Of a stretch of 64,000 nt of DNA, positions 27,893 to 35,815 are shown one piece after another. A program made the position numbers and the translations under genes. Positions within the stretch are counted from its first letter, which is position 1, and each line of letters begins with the position of its first letter. Where the stretch lies: contig JAFGMI010000042.1 in assembly GCA_016927595.1 (NCBI GenBank), positions 1-64,000 of the forward strand. Reading direction: 5' to 3'. Source of the DNA: Melioribacteraceae bacterium. GTDB lineage: Bacteria > Bacteroidota > Ignavibacteria > Ignavibacteriales > Melioribacteraceae. The notes under the pieces were generated by a model, which saw nothing but the letters and a program-made list of their open reading frames with translations, was not told the DNA's origin and did not search any database.

Positions 27893-28492
27893 CTAATTAA
27901 AGGATTTGCTAACAATTGTTACAGGATCGGGATACTTAATATCACCCAATGGTGTGCCGATAACAGGCTGCGCTACTATTTTTATGTTGGACTCAACTCC
28001 CCCTGATCTGCTTAGTACGAGTGCAAGGTTTATAATTTCCTCCAGACCTTTATTAGTTATAATTCTAAATAAATCCACTTCGGCAAACAAAGTAATTATT
28101 TTATTCTCGCCTATACCTGGAACAACAACAGGTTCTTTTATATTGCCGCTGACAGCTTTTTTTTCATTAATATACAAATCCCATTGAAATGATTTTAAGG
28201 TAATATCGGTTGAAGGATATCCGCCAATTCCGTCATTCGGATTTGACGCAGCAACATTAATATTGAACCTTACGGGAAATTGCCCGGATGCAAAAAGTGA
28301 AGTTAATTTCAGAATATCTAACGAATTAAAATCAGCGAGTTTTGTTTTCCCTGACACAGGAATATTATTTACTGTCACATCCTTAACTGAATCCAGTTTA
28401 AATTTCAGTCGTGAGATATTTGTAAGCGTCTGGATTACTGAACATCCGCCAATTACTATTACAAAAAAAACAACTGATAAAAATGCTCTCAA
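27893..28492 (-). CDS. LEA14/WHy-like lipoprotein
   Basis: A 199-aa lipoprotein with a signal and lipobox GGCS (Cys17). The body resembles late-embryogenesis-abundant type 2 (WHy) domains: NINVAASNPNDGIGGYPSTD (about 98-117) has the typical 'N-P-N' turn, followed by alternating strands. It is tethered to a membrane, and its function is unknown in bacteria. It overlaps the upstream oxidoreductase gene by 4 bp (ATGA) and lies 67 nt before lptD. Confidence 0.7.
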   Translation of the reverse strand: MRAFLSVVFFVIVIGGCSVIQTLTNISRLKFKLDSVKDVTVNNIPVSGKTKLADFNSLDILKLTSLFASGQFPVRFNINVAASNPNDGIGGYPSTDITLKSFQWDLYINEKKAVSGNIKEPVVVPGIGENKIITLFAEVDLFRIITNKGLEEIINLALVLSRSGGVESNIKIVAQPVIGTPLGDIKYPDPVTIVSKSFN

Positions 28493-29478
28493 CTTTTTTG
28501 AGACTCCTCTATTTTACTTTTAATGGCGTCGGCTACCACCAATGCTTTTAATCCGTCCTCACCCGTTACCACAGGTTCTTTATCTTCAAGCACGGCGTCA
28601 ATAAAAAGCTGAAGCTCATATTTCAGAGCGTTTATATCTTTTTGCTGCGGCTGTTCATATACCACAGCTTTTTTATTTGCGCCTATTCCCATCTCCCCGA
28701 AAGTTATAAAATGTTCCAGGTTGCTATCATCCGGTGAAACCAATCTGAATACTTCCGACACACCTGTCGTAAAATCGAGTGATATATAAGTATCCCTCTG
28801 AAACATCCTCATCTTACGCATTTTTTTCTGAGAGATTCTGCTTGCGGTTACGTTCGCTACAGCACCGTTCTCGAATTCGAGTCTGGCATTAGCGATATCA
28901 ATATTGTCGGAAACAACAGCCACACCGCTTGCTTTAATGTCTTTCACATCACTTTTAACCAGGCTTAATATAATATCAATATCGTGAATCATCAGATCAT
29001 GAATCACCGCCACATCGATGCCTCTGGGATTAAATTGTGCAAGCCTGTCGGTCTGTATGAATCGTGGTTCAAGTTTATATTTCTCAAGCGAAATGAGAGC
29101 CGGATTAAAACGTTCAATATGTCCGACCTGAAATTTCAACTTACTTTCACGTGCAATTTTAACAAGTTCTTCTGCTTCCTTTATTTCAGCAGTGATAGGT
29201 TTTTCAACGAACACATGTTTATGATGATGAAACGAACTTTTTACCAGTCCGTAATGTGCACTAGTTGAGGCTACAATTGATACTGCATCAACTTTTTTAA
29301 GAAGACTTTCCACCTTATCGAACACAGATACATGATGGTCATTTCCCACCTTCTGAGCCTTTGGCAAGTCAACATCAAATACACCAACTACTTCGCAATT
29401 GCTTATTTCATTTAATAATTTTGTATGAAGATTCCCAAGATGCCCGGTGCCAATTACACCGATTTGCAGTTTATTCAT
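28489..29478 (-). CDS. Gfo/Idh/MocA family NAD(P)-dependent oxidoreductase
   Basis: A 329-aa sugar dehydrogenase-like protein. The Rossmann motif is GVIGTGHLGNLHTKLL (about 8-23), the conserved EKPITAEIKEAEEL is at about 94-107, and GHIERFNPALIS at about 124-135. The GHIERFNP form is common in dehydrogenases acting on UDP-N-acetylglucosamine for 2,3-diamino lipid A (GnnA-like). With lptD in the same operon, a lipid A or LPS sugar role is a reasonable inference, but no GnnB-type aminotransferase is adjacent. It overlaps both neighbours by 4 bp. Confidence 0.85.
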   Translation of the reverse strand: MNKLQIGVIGTGHLGNLHTKLLNEISNCEVVGVFDVDLPKAQKVGNDHHVSVFDKVESLLKKVDAVSIVASTSAHYGLVKSSFHHHKHVFVEKPITAEIKEAEELVKIARESKLKFQVGHIERFNPALISLEKYKLEPRFIQTDRLAQFNPRGIDVAVIHDLMIHDIDIILSLVKSDVKDIKASGVAVVSDNIDIANARLEFENGAVANVTASRISQKKMRKMRMFQRDTYISLDFTTGVSEVFRLVSPDDSNLEHFITFGEMGIGANKKAVVYEQPQQKDINALKYELQLFIDAVLEDKEPVVTGEDGLKALVVADAIKSKIEESQKS

Positions 29479-30689
29479 TTTTGTTCGCTCATAATTTTCT
29501 TAAATCCTATTATTTCATCATAGCCGCCTTTTTCAGCAGTATTATAGAATACGAAAATGTAATAATTATTTTCAGTGTTCCAATCATTCCCTTCAAGAAT
29601 ATTCCAATTAATATTCTCAACCCTGCCATCACTTTCTATACCCGTCACATACTGATAATCGTAAATTCCTCTTTTCAATTCTACAACAGTGTAGTATAGT
29701 GTCTCGTCTGCCAATAACATTTTATTACCCGGATATACCTCCCAGTTGCTGAATCCACCGACCAGAAAAACATCTCCCGAAATTTTCTCCGGGACACGCA
29801 GCTCGAATGTAACATCCATATAATCCGCATATTCATCCTGAGGATTGGTTAGTTTAAAACCACCGTTAAAATCATTTCCTCCCGGGGAATATAATCTGGA
29901 AACATCAACTCCCTCAAACCGAGCAAATGTTGAAGGTCCTCTGTATTTATTTCTGTCCCTTAGATCAGTTTGCCTGTATTCATTACCCGGGCTTACATTT
30001 TTAACAGTATATCTATAATTATTTCCTATCCATTCATAATATTTATCAGTGCCTGTAAAATCTTTTTCGATAATTACAGGGTATCCAAATTTATGATTTT
30101 CTATAATCTCCACACTCCCGAGTCTGAATTCCTCAAGACTATCCGGTAAAGTGAATCTTGTAGTAATATCAAAAACCTGTCCAAGAATGCTCGGGTCGAC
30201 TGTTCTGCCTTCCAGTCTCACTCTTTTCAGGGATACATCAATTCGCATTTTCGGGTCGATATAATAAAATTTCCCCGAAGCAAAGACATTGCTTGTATCC
30301 TGAATATCGGTAATATAATAACGCCATTTACCAGAGTAAGGGAATTTCACATTATTATTCGGAAATACTCCTTCGTATCTGTAATCAGCTCCTTCAACAA
30401 CAGGAGGCAGCCGGTCAAACCAAAGATTATATTCTGTATTGTATCCGTTATTTACGAGGAAAATATTTTCTTCCGGCACCCAGTTCCGATCGCAGAACCT
30501 GAATAAAATAATTAAATCCGGGACGATGTCTGCCTTGACATCAAATTCAATTTTCAGCTTTTCTCCGACGGTAATAACCGGGGGTGAGGTATCATCCCCA
30601 AATTTTATTGCCCTTAGTGATTTGATTACCAAAGCCTGCGCAAATAACGCATTACTTAAAACAAGAAACAAAATCAGTCTGATAGCCAT
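29475..30689 (-). CDS. Type IX secretion plug-like (DUF5103) protein
   Basis: A 404-aa exported protein with a signal peptide (residues 1-18, ending LFAQA). The layout fits DUF5103/T9SS plug proteins: an N-terminal beta domain with IILFRFCDRNWVPEENIF (about 60-77), a RYEGVFPNNNVKFPYSGKW stretch (about 104-122) and YITD, a middle domain, and a C-terminal sandwich ending in GFKKI. Plug proteins close the SprA translocon channel in gliding Bacteroidota. No other secretion gene is in the window, so whether the organism has a functional type IX system cannot be told. The start overlaps the stop of the 88-aa gene (TAATG). Confidence 0.72.
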   Translation of the reverse strand: MAIRLILFLVLSNALFAQALVIKSLRAIKFGDDTSPPVITVGEKLKIEFDVKADIVPDLIILFRFCDRNWVPEENIFLVNNGYNTEYNLWFDRLPPVVEGADYRYEGVFPNNNVKFPYSGKWRYYITDIQDTSNVFASGKFYYIDPKMRIDVSLKRVRLEGRTVDPSILGQVFDITTRFTLPDSLEEFRLGSVEIIENHKFGYPVIIEKDFTGTDKYYEWIGNNYRYTVKNVSPGNEYRQTDLRDRNKYRGPSTFARFEGVDVSRLYSPGGNDFNGGFKLTNPQDEYADYMDVTFELRVPEKISGDVFLVGGFSNWEVYPGNKMLLADETLYYTVVELKRGIYDYQYVTGIESDGRVENINWNILEGNDWNTENNYYIFVFYNTAEKGGYDEIIGFKKIMSEQK

Positions 30690-30955
30690 TAAAATATCTC
30701 AACACATTTAATTGAAGCGAAAGGTATATATATTTTGTAGGAATGTCCTTCTCTCTCGGAATCCAGTAACAGAGCATCATCAAAGGCATCAATAAGTTTT
30801 CCTGTTTTGAATACGATCTCGTAAAATGTAGGTTGTTCATCCTTCTTTTGCCCGTATACAACCCCGTAATTTTCATTCATAGTAATATTAATTGCATGTC
30901 CAATAAAAAGCGACCAGTCAATTTTATTGGTAGTTGTTTTTTCAAGTTCTCCCAT
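30689..30955 (-). CDS. Small conserved-looking protein, unknown function
   Basis: An 88-aa cytosolic protein that I do not recognise. It is acidic and aromatic, without signal or membrane segments, and looks like a small beta-rich domain (ITMNENYGVVYGQ, FYEIVFKTGKL, YKIYIPFASIKCVEI). It is kept as a real gene because its stop overlaps the next start (TAATG), its ATG has GAGGGGC just upstream, and it begins the envelope operon. Confidence 0.6.
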   Translation of the reverse strand: MGELEKTTTNKIDWSLFIGHAINITMNENYGVVYGQKKDEQPTFYEIVFKTGKLIDAFDDALLLDSEREGHSYKIYIPFASIKCVEIF

Positions 30956-31151
30956 TTAGCCCCTCACAGATTTTATATTTGGATAATGCTCAATACGAAT
31001 AAATTAAGCCTGATCAATATAACTAATCATGAGATACTTTTCTTACAAATAGAGTAAAATCATTGAAAAAGAAAGACAGAATCATATTTTTTAATTTATA
31101 GATTCTTAATATATAAGGTAAGTCAAAAGTTTGTGAATAAAAATCAGGAGC

Positions 31152-31173
31152 GCGCGGTTTTTTTGAACCGCGC
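31152..31173 (-). terminator. Hairpin after the DUF4097 gene
   Basis: GCGCGGTT and AACCGCGC form a perfect 8-bp stem (31152-31159, 31166-31173) with a TTTTTG loop, 5 nt past the DUF4097 stop on the minus strand. The T-run comes 7-8 nt after the stem (ATTTTTATT), so it is likely but not a classical terminator. Confidence 0.55.
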
Positions 31174-31178
31174 TTATA

Positions 31179-32093
31179 CTATTGTCTGCGTACTCTAATG
31201 TCACCACCTGTAGTCCTGCATTCTACCTTAGCGCCTCCGCCGTTCAGCTGTCCCTCAAATTTAGAAGAGCTGACACTGATGGTTCTTGTATTTGGCATGT
31301 CCACATCCACGTCCCCACCTGACGTTTTTAAATACAAATCTGCCGTGAAGTCATTTTCTACAAAAAGCAGAATATCTCCGCCTGAGGTTTTGAGAATAAC
31401 GCCTTTGTTTTGACCGGCTAATTTTACGCCAATGTCACCGCCGCTTGTGCTTGCATATACCCTCCCATTAGACACCTCCATAGAAATATCACCGCCGGAT
31501 GTTTTTGCTTCTGCATTACCAGTAACTTTCTTTGTAAAAATATCGCCCCCGGAGGTGCTCATGTAGAGTTCTCCTTCCACATGCTGTACATCGATATCAC
31601 CTCCCGAGGTTTTTAAGGTATAGTCGCCTTTGCATGTATACACATCTATATCACCGCCGGATGTTTTTAAATCTGCATTACCAGTAAGATCGATCAGACC
31701 TATATCACCGCCGGCTGTATAGATGAATGCTTCGAATTTCCTGGGGACTTTTATCTCAAAAATCAGGTCCACACCGCTCCACCAGTTGAACCACGATGAA
31801 CCTTCTCTCTCAGCAGTTATATAAATTCCCTCTGAAGTCTGATCAAAATTAAATTCGAATTTATCTTCAGCTTTACGATTACCAGATATTTTTACTAATA
31901 CCTGATCATTGTCCCATGTATTCACTTTAACATCCCCGGCATCCGTCTCAAGCTTAACAAATTGACCTTCGGTAACATTAAAAGTCCTTTCCTGCAGAGT
32001 CTTCAGGGATTGTGATAATGCTGTCTGATTCAGGACAAGTAAACAACATGCAATAATAAATAACTTCGTCCACAGCTTAATAACTTTATTCAT
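31179..32093 (-). CDS. Exported DUF4097 beta-solenoid protein
   Basis: A 304-aa exported protein (signal peptide to about residue 28, ALSQS). From residue 126 it is made of rungs beginning TAGGD or TSGGD[IV], with starts at about 126, 144, 162, 180, 198, 216, 236 and 257, and a final TTGGDIRVRR at the C-terminus. The first five intervals are exactly 18 residues, as expected for a stacked beta-solenoid of the DUF4097 type. Function is unknown. The ATG has a strong AGGGAGG site 8 nt upstream. It is transcribed alone, divergent from crcB. Confidence 0.85.
   Translation of the reverse strand: MNKVIKLWTKLFIIACCLLVLNQTALSQSLKTLQERTFNVTEGQFVKLETDAGDVKVNTWDNDQVLVKISGNRKAEDKFEFNFDQTSEGIYITAEREGSSWFNWWSGVDLIFEIKVPRKFEAFIYTAGGDIGLIDLTGNADLKTSGGDIDVYTCKGDYTLKTSGGDIDVQHVEGELYMSTSGGDIFTKKVTGNAEAKTSGGDISMEVSNGRVYASTSGGDIGVKLAGQNKGVILKTSGGDILLFVENDFTADLYLKTSGGDVDVDMPNTRTISVSSSKFEGQLNGGGAKVECRTTGGDIRVRRQ
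31298..31718 (-). repeat. 54-bp-period repeats encoding TSGGD rungs
   Basis: Within the DUF4097 gene, the plus-strand text shows repeated 'tcaccgcc(g/c)gatgtttt' blocks at 54-bp spacing, for example near 31490, 31604 and 31658. They encode the TSGGD rungs. The DNA is nearly identical at the motif and free to vary between, typical of repeat expansion by duplication. Confidence 0.75.
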
Positions 32094-32237
32094 ATTCGCC
32101 TCCCTAACTGTTTTTATTTATTTAGACTCATGTACCTTCAGAATTGTTACATAATCTGATTAAATAATTAGATTAAATTTTTCACTGAAAGGTTGTATTT
32201 TAACGAAGTATTAAATTAACAGTAATGAAGAACGGAT

Positions 32238-32603
32238 ATGAATTATCTTATTGTTGGAATCGGTGCAGGATTAGGAGGTGCTTTACGGTACTATTTCTCA
32301 TCGGTCAGTTACAAGTATTTTCCTTTTTATTTCCCCAGCGGTACGTTGATAGTAAATCTGATCGGCAGTGTTATTCTGGGAATTCTGATTTTTGCTTTTG
32401 ATGAAAAGGAAATACTAAATCAGAATCTAAAATTACTTATAGGCGTTGGGTTTTGCGGCGGATTGACAACATTTTCAACGTTCTCTCTTGAAACGTTCAA
32501 TTTAATTAAAGAAACTGAATATCTCTTGGCTGGATATAACATTATATTCAATATTTTCCTTACGATTATCGGTATTTATATATCTTACATATTAACCAGG
32601 TGA
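32238..32603 (+). CDS. crcB: CrcB/Fluc fluoride channel
   Basis: A 121-aa inner membrane protein with four hydrophobic helices. The family motifs are GAGLGGALRYY (about 8-18), GTLIVNLIGSVILG (about 35-48) with the pore asparagine, and GFCGGLTTFSTFSLE (about 71-85) with the polar-track phenylalanines. Fluc channels export fluoride as dimers. It is followed after 3 nt by a DUF190 gene, a frequent partner. No fluoride riboswitch is visible in the 144-nt leader. Confidence 0.94.
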   Translation: MNYLIVGIGAGLGGALRYYFSSVSYKYFPFYFPSGTLIVNLIGSVILGILIFAFDEKEILNQNLKLLIGVGFCGGLTTFSTFSLETFNLIKETEYLLAGYNIIFNIFLTIIGIYISYILTR

Positions 32604-32606
32604 TAA

Positions 32607-32966
32607 ATGAAAATCACAAATGAAGCTAAACTATTAAGAATTTTTATCGGTGAAACTGATAAGGTTGGTCATGTTTCATTATATGAACGAATTATTATCG
32701 AGGCGAGAAAAGCCGGGCTGGCAGGAGCAACAGCGTATAAAGGTATAATGGGATACGGTGGAAATTCCAGGATTCACTCTGCAAAAATACTCCGACTGTC
32801 GGAGGACCTGCCGATTGTAATAGAAATAGTCGATTCAAAAGAGAAAATCGATGCCTTCCTACCTGCTATAGATCAATTATTTGAAGCTTCTTCTTCAGGA
32901 GGTTTGATAACTCTCGAACGGGCTGAGATTATAAAATATTTTACGAATAAAAATGATAAGGCATGA
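32607..32966 (+). CDS. DUF190 protein
   Basis: A 119-aa cytosolic PII-like-fold protein of the DUF190 family. It has LRIFIGETDK (about 10-19), the family-typical LAGATAYKGIMGYG (about 38-51) and an ELP-like tail LPIVIEIVDSKEKI (about 72-85). DUF190 genes often accompany crcB, and its fold suggests nucleotide or ion sensing, though the role is not established. It overlaps the PAP2 gene by 4 bp (ATGA). Confidence 0.9.
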   Translation: MKITNEAKLLRIFIGETDKVGHVSLYERIIIEARKAGLAGATAYKGIMGYGGNSRIHSAKILRLSEDLPIVIEIVDSKEKIDAFLPAIDQLFEASSSGGLITLERAEIIKYFTNKNDKA

Positions 32967-33733
32967 TAGAACGAATCAGACTGACGTTTATCATTTTATT
33001 CTTATTCTCAGTTACCTATTATCCCCAGGACAGATACAACATCAGCAGACTAGGTGACGATGCTGTAAGTTATATCAAACAACCCGTCAACTGGACAACA
33101 AAGGACGTGCTGAATCTGGCTTTAATTCTCGGCAGTACCTGGAGTCTAATGTATATCGATGACGATATCCGTGAAATGATAAATACCGGTAACAGTTTCA
33201 GGGCGCTTGAAATTGGTCGATATTGGGGTGAACCTTCGTTATCATTACTACTCGGAGCATCATTATTACTGCATGGTGTCTCAAACAACAACGAGGCTAA
33301 CAGGAAGTTCGGATTCGAAATTCTACAGTCTATGATTTATTCAGGTGCTTTAACGCATTCACTTAAATTTATTATCGGAAGATCTCGACCATTTACCGGA
33401 GGCGGACCATTTTCATTTTCACCTTTTCAATCATTCAATGACGAAAACTGGTCATTGCCGTCAGGACATGCTACAGCTGCTTTTTCTCTGTCTACGATTA
33501 TCTCCCAGAACGTATCCTCAGATTTTTTAAAATACTTTGTATTTATCCCCGCTCTGGTTACTGCTTATTCAAGAGTTGATTACGACGTCCATTGGACATC
33601 GGATGTATTCCTGGGAGCAGCCATCGGTTACTTCAGTGCTAAGTTCATTTCAAAACTGCATAAAGATAATTTAAACAAAACCGATACTCGGGCAGCATCA
33701 ACTCCACTGGTTTCACTTCAGATTCAGTTTTAA
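32963..33733 (+). CDS. PAP2 family phosphatase
   Basis: A 256-aa membrane-associated phosphatase with an N-terminal signal/anchor. It shows the three catalytic stretches of the PAP2 family: KFIIGRSRP (about 134-142), PSGHATAAFS (about 169-178) and SRVDYDVHWTSD (about 208-219). It would remove phosphate from a lipid such as undecaprenyl pyrophosphate or phosphatidic acid at the outer face of the inner membrane, or in the periplasm. It is the third gene of the crcB operon by overlap; a functional link to fluoride is not obvious. Confidence 0.9.
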   Translation: MIERIRLTFIILFLFSVTYYPQDRYNISRLGDDAVSYIKQPVNWTTKDVLNLALILGSTWSLMYIDDDIREMINTGNSFRALEIGRYWGEPSLSLLLGASLLLHGVSNNNEANRKFGFEILQSMIYSGALTHSLKFIIGRSRPFTGGGPFSFSPFQSFNDENWSLPSGHATAAFSLSTIISQNVSSDFLKYFVFIPALVTAYSRVDYDVHWTSDVFLGAAIGYFSAKFISKLHKDNLNKTDTRAASTPLVSLQIQF

Positions 33734-34060
33734 ATCCCAACATCTTCCCGGAATCCCAGTACAATATGTCAATATTTAATAACTGCAGATTCATGATTGA
33801 AATAAAATGATAATGGATGGTATTAAAAGAACCGGGGATTTTTTTAATAGCAATAAGAACATAACACTGATTTTTTCCTGAATACCTAAATAACAATAAA
33901 AGAATCTTTATTCGGGAAAAAGAAAGTAATTTATCAGAACGCGCTATGAAGCAGTTTCGGAAGTGATTTCTGAACTCCTTATAGCATCAGTATTATCCAT
34001 ATATATAGGATGCTTTATTATACTTCGGGAGAATTCTTATTACAAATTATCAAAATGAAT
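33734..34060. other. Intergenic region without a recognised feature
   Basis: This stretch separates the convergent PAP2 and lipase-like genes. It is AT-rich and no convincing gene is present. An imperfect inverted repeat (AGCATC at 33983, GATGCT at 34009, 20-nt loop, then TTTATT) might act as a weak terminator, but the loop is long. Confidence 0.4.
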
Positions 34061-35287
34061 TTACTTTACCGCAAGTTCTACTTTTGAAAGCGAACCAGAT
34101 CTGAATGTATTAAACCAATTAATTGTGTATTCAATTGACGGTAAAAGACTCGTAATATGGTCTCCTCCGGGAATCGGTATCAAGTCGACAAACGATGCGC
34201 CGTTAGCGAGCAAAGCATCCCTTGCAGCAGTAGCATTATCAAATGGAACAAATGTATCAGCATCACCGTGGATAATTGCTATTGGTGCCTGAGGCGTCCA
34301 ATCCAGCACACTGTTTTCAAGCAATGCGTTTATTAAATACTCCGTATAACCATTTTTAAGACCTGTTAAAAAACTATCCTTGAAAAGTATATCGAGTTGC
34401 ACAGGAAGCTGAGCATCTATTTCCCATGTGTTGTTAGTTCCGTCAAACAATTGCGGCAACAGATCATCGTAAGGTTCATTAAATATCTCGCTTAATTTAT
34501 TCCATCCGTAAACTTCGTTATAAGCCATTATGAGGAATGAAATAAAAGAAGGTCTTTCATAAACCGGTCCCGATATTATCTGGAGCGCTGTACCGAGAAG
34601 AGAATGTGGTCCCGCCATCGGTGCGGAGGCTGTTACCGAAAATTCATCCGAGTATTTAGCCTCTATTTCCTTATGTGCTGCCATTGTAACGTATCCGCCC
34701 TGAGAATAGCCGGCAAGAAATAACTGATCGTTCAGTTCTATCGAATTGTCTTCACAATAATTTCTTGTTGCACGCAGCATGTCGATTGCGCTGGAAGCCG
34801 ATGTCTCTTCATGAAGGTATGGATGAAACAGTTCCGAGATACCAAATCCCAGGTAATCAGGCTGACTTGCAACATAACCGAGAGATGCCGCGATAATACC
34901 TTCCATAGCATACATGATATTTTGTGATCCGACGTGTGTTGAATTAGTTTGTGTACCATGATGCAGACTGATTAGCGGGAAATTTCCTGAGGTTCTCGGT
35001 ATTACTATAGCCCCGGATGCATCTACAAGATTGCCTTGCCAGTCAATAGTTCTGTAAACTATACTCACAATTTCAACATCATATAGAGGTTGAAAATCAG
35101 AACTTGCATTTTGATCATAAAAGAACAACAGTGATTTAATAGTAAATGCGTTCAAAATAGCATTTGAGTTTACAGAAACGATATCACCTCTATTCTTTTC
35201 CTCTTCAACAGGATCGGTTCCAACATCGCCACAACCTGAATAAAAAAGTACCGATGCTGTAAAGAAAAGAATTAAAAACTTTTTCAT
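34061..35287 (-). CDS. Secreted alpha/beta-hydrolase (secretory lipase-like) lipoprotein
   Basis: A 408-aa lipoprotein (lipobox YSGC, Cys19) with an alpha/beta-hydrolase fold. The nucleophile elbow is AGYSQGGYVTMA (about 192-203), the acid lies in IHGDADTFVPF (about 343-353), and the histidine in PGGDHITSLLP (about 378-388). The ISLHHGTQ oxyanion segment (about 105-112) also fits. It resembles secretory lipases or other large esterases; the substrate is unknown. Mature protein would be anchored to a membrane facing the periplasm or outside. It stands alone, divergent from the VOC gene. Confidence 0.85.
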   Translation of the reverse strand: MKKFLILFFTASVLFYSGCGDVGTDPVEEEKNRGDIVSVNSNAILNAFTIKSLLFFYDQNASSDFQPLYDVEIVSIVYRTIDWQGNLVDASGAIVIPRTSGNFPLISLHHGTQTNSTHVGSQNIMYAMEGIIAASLGYVASQPDYLGFGISELFHPYLHEETSASSAIDMLRATRNYCEDNSIELNDQLFLAGYSQGGYVTMAAHKEIEAKYSDEFSVTASAPMAGPHSLLGTALQIISGPVYERPSFISFLIMAYNEVYGWNKLSEIFNEPYDDLLPQLFDGTNNTWEIDAQLPVQLDILFKDSFLTGLKNGYTEYLINALLENSVLDWTPQAPIAIIHGDADTFVPFDNATAARDALLANGASFVDLIPIPGGDHITSLLPSIEYTINWFNTFRSGSLSKVELAVK

Positions 35288-35380
35288 AAATTTATTCCCG
35301 GGTTTCTAGATGATTAACCACAGCGATAATTATTTAGTTCAAAAAATAGGATTATTTTTAAAATATTAGTGAAAAATTTT

Positions 35381-35782
35381 ATGCCATTAATTAAAGTAAG
35401 AAAACTTCACACCATTCTATTGGTAAATGATTTGCAGAAATCAAAAGCATTTTACAAGCTTCTGTTTAATTTAAACCCCGTTGTTGATACCGAGAATATA
35501 GTTGAGTTCGAGATCGGGACTAATTTAATACTCGGATTACAGACAATAGATCTGCCGTCGAAAATATTTGACTACGATGTTTTTGCAAAATACCCGAATA
35601 CCTCCGCAGGTATACATGAAATTTATATTGAATGTGAAAACGCCGAAGAGATGCATGAAAAGGCTAAACAATACGGCTGTATTGAACTTTCACCATTCCA
35701 AAAGAGGGAGTGGGGACATTATACAGGTTATTCGATTAATCATGACGGACACATTCTTGCATTTGCATGGATAGCGGAATAA
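35381..35782 (+). CDS. VOC/glyoxalase-family protein
   Basis: A 133-aa single-copy VOC-fold protein: HTILLVNDLQKSKAFYKLLF (about 8-27) starts the first beta-alpha-beta unit, and GIHEIYIECENAEEMHEKAK plus YSINHDGHILAFAW begin and end the second. It has the metal-site-like His near the N-terminus and a C-terminal Asp-Gly-His. Function could be isomerase, dioxygenase or resistance protein; family members vary too widely to say. An in-frame GTG at 35369 would add four residues; neither start has a clear ribosome site. Confidence 0.8.
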   Translation: MPLIKVRKLHTILLVNDLQKSKAFYKLLFNLNPVVDTENIVEFEIGTNLILGLQTIDLPSKIFDYDVFAKYPNTSAGIHEIYIECENAEEMHEKAKQYGCIELSPFQKREWGHYTGYSINHDGHILAFAWIAE

Positions 35783-35808
35783 ACCCGACCACCGAGGGAG
35801 GTCGGGTT
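35782..35808. terminator. Bidirectional terminator between VOC gene and pntB
   Basis: AACCCGACC (35782-35790) and GGTCGGGTT (35800-35808) form a perfect 9-bp stem with a 9-nt loop, lying between the converging stops at 35782 and 35816. On the minus strand the stem is followed by TTTATT, on the plus strand by AAAAATTTT. Confidence 0.8.
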
Positions 35809-35815
35809 AAAAATT

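Noticed and set aside
32094-32237. A fluoride riboswitch before crcB
   Set aside because: The crcB motif with its pseudoknot and GC-rich stems is not visible; the leader is AT-rich with no strong hairpin.
33645-33896. An 83-codon minus-strand frame after the PAP2 gene
   Set aside because: It overlaps the conserved PAP2 C-terminus in antisense and has no ribosome site or family resemblance.
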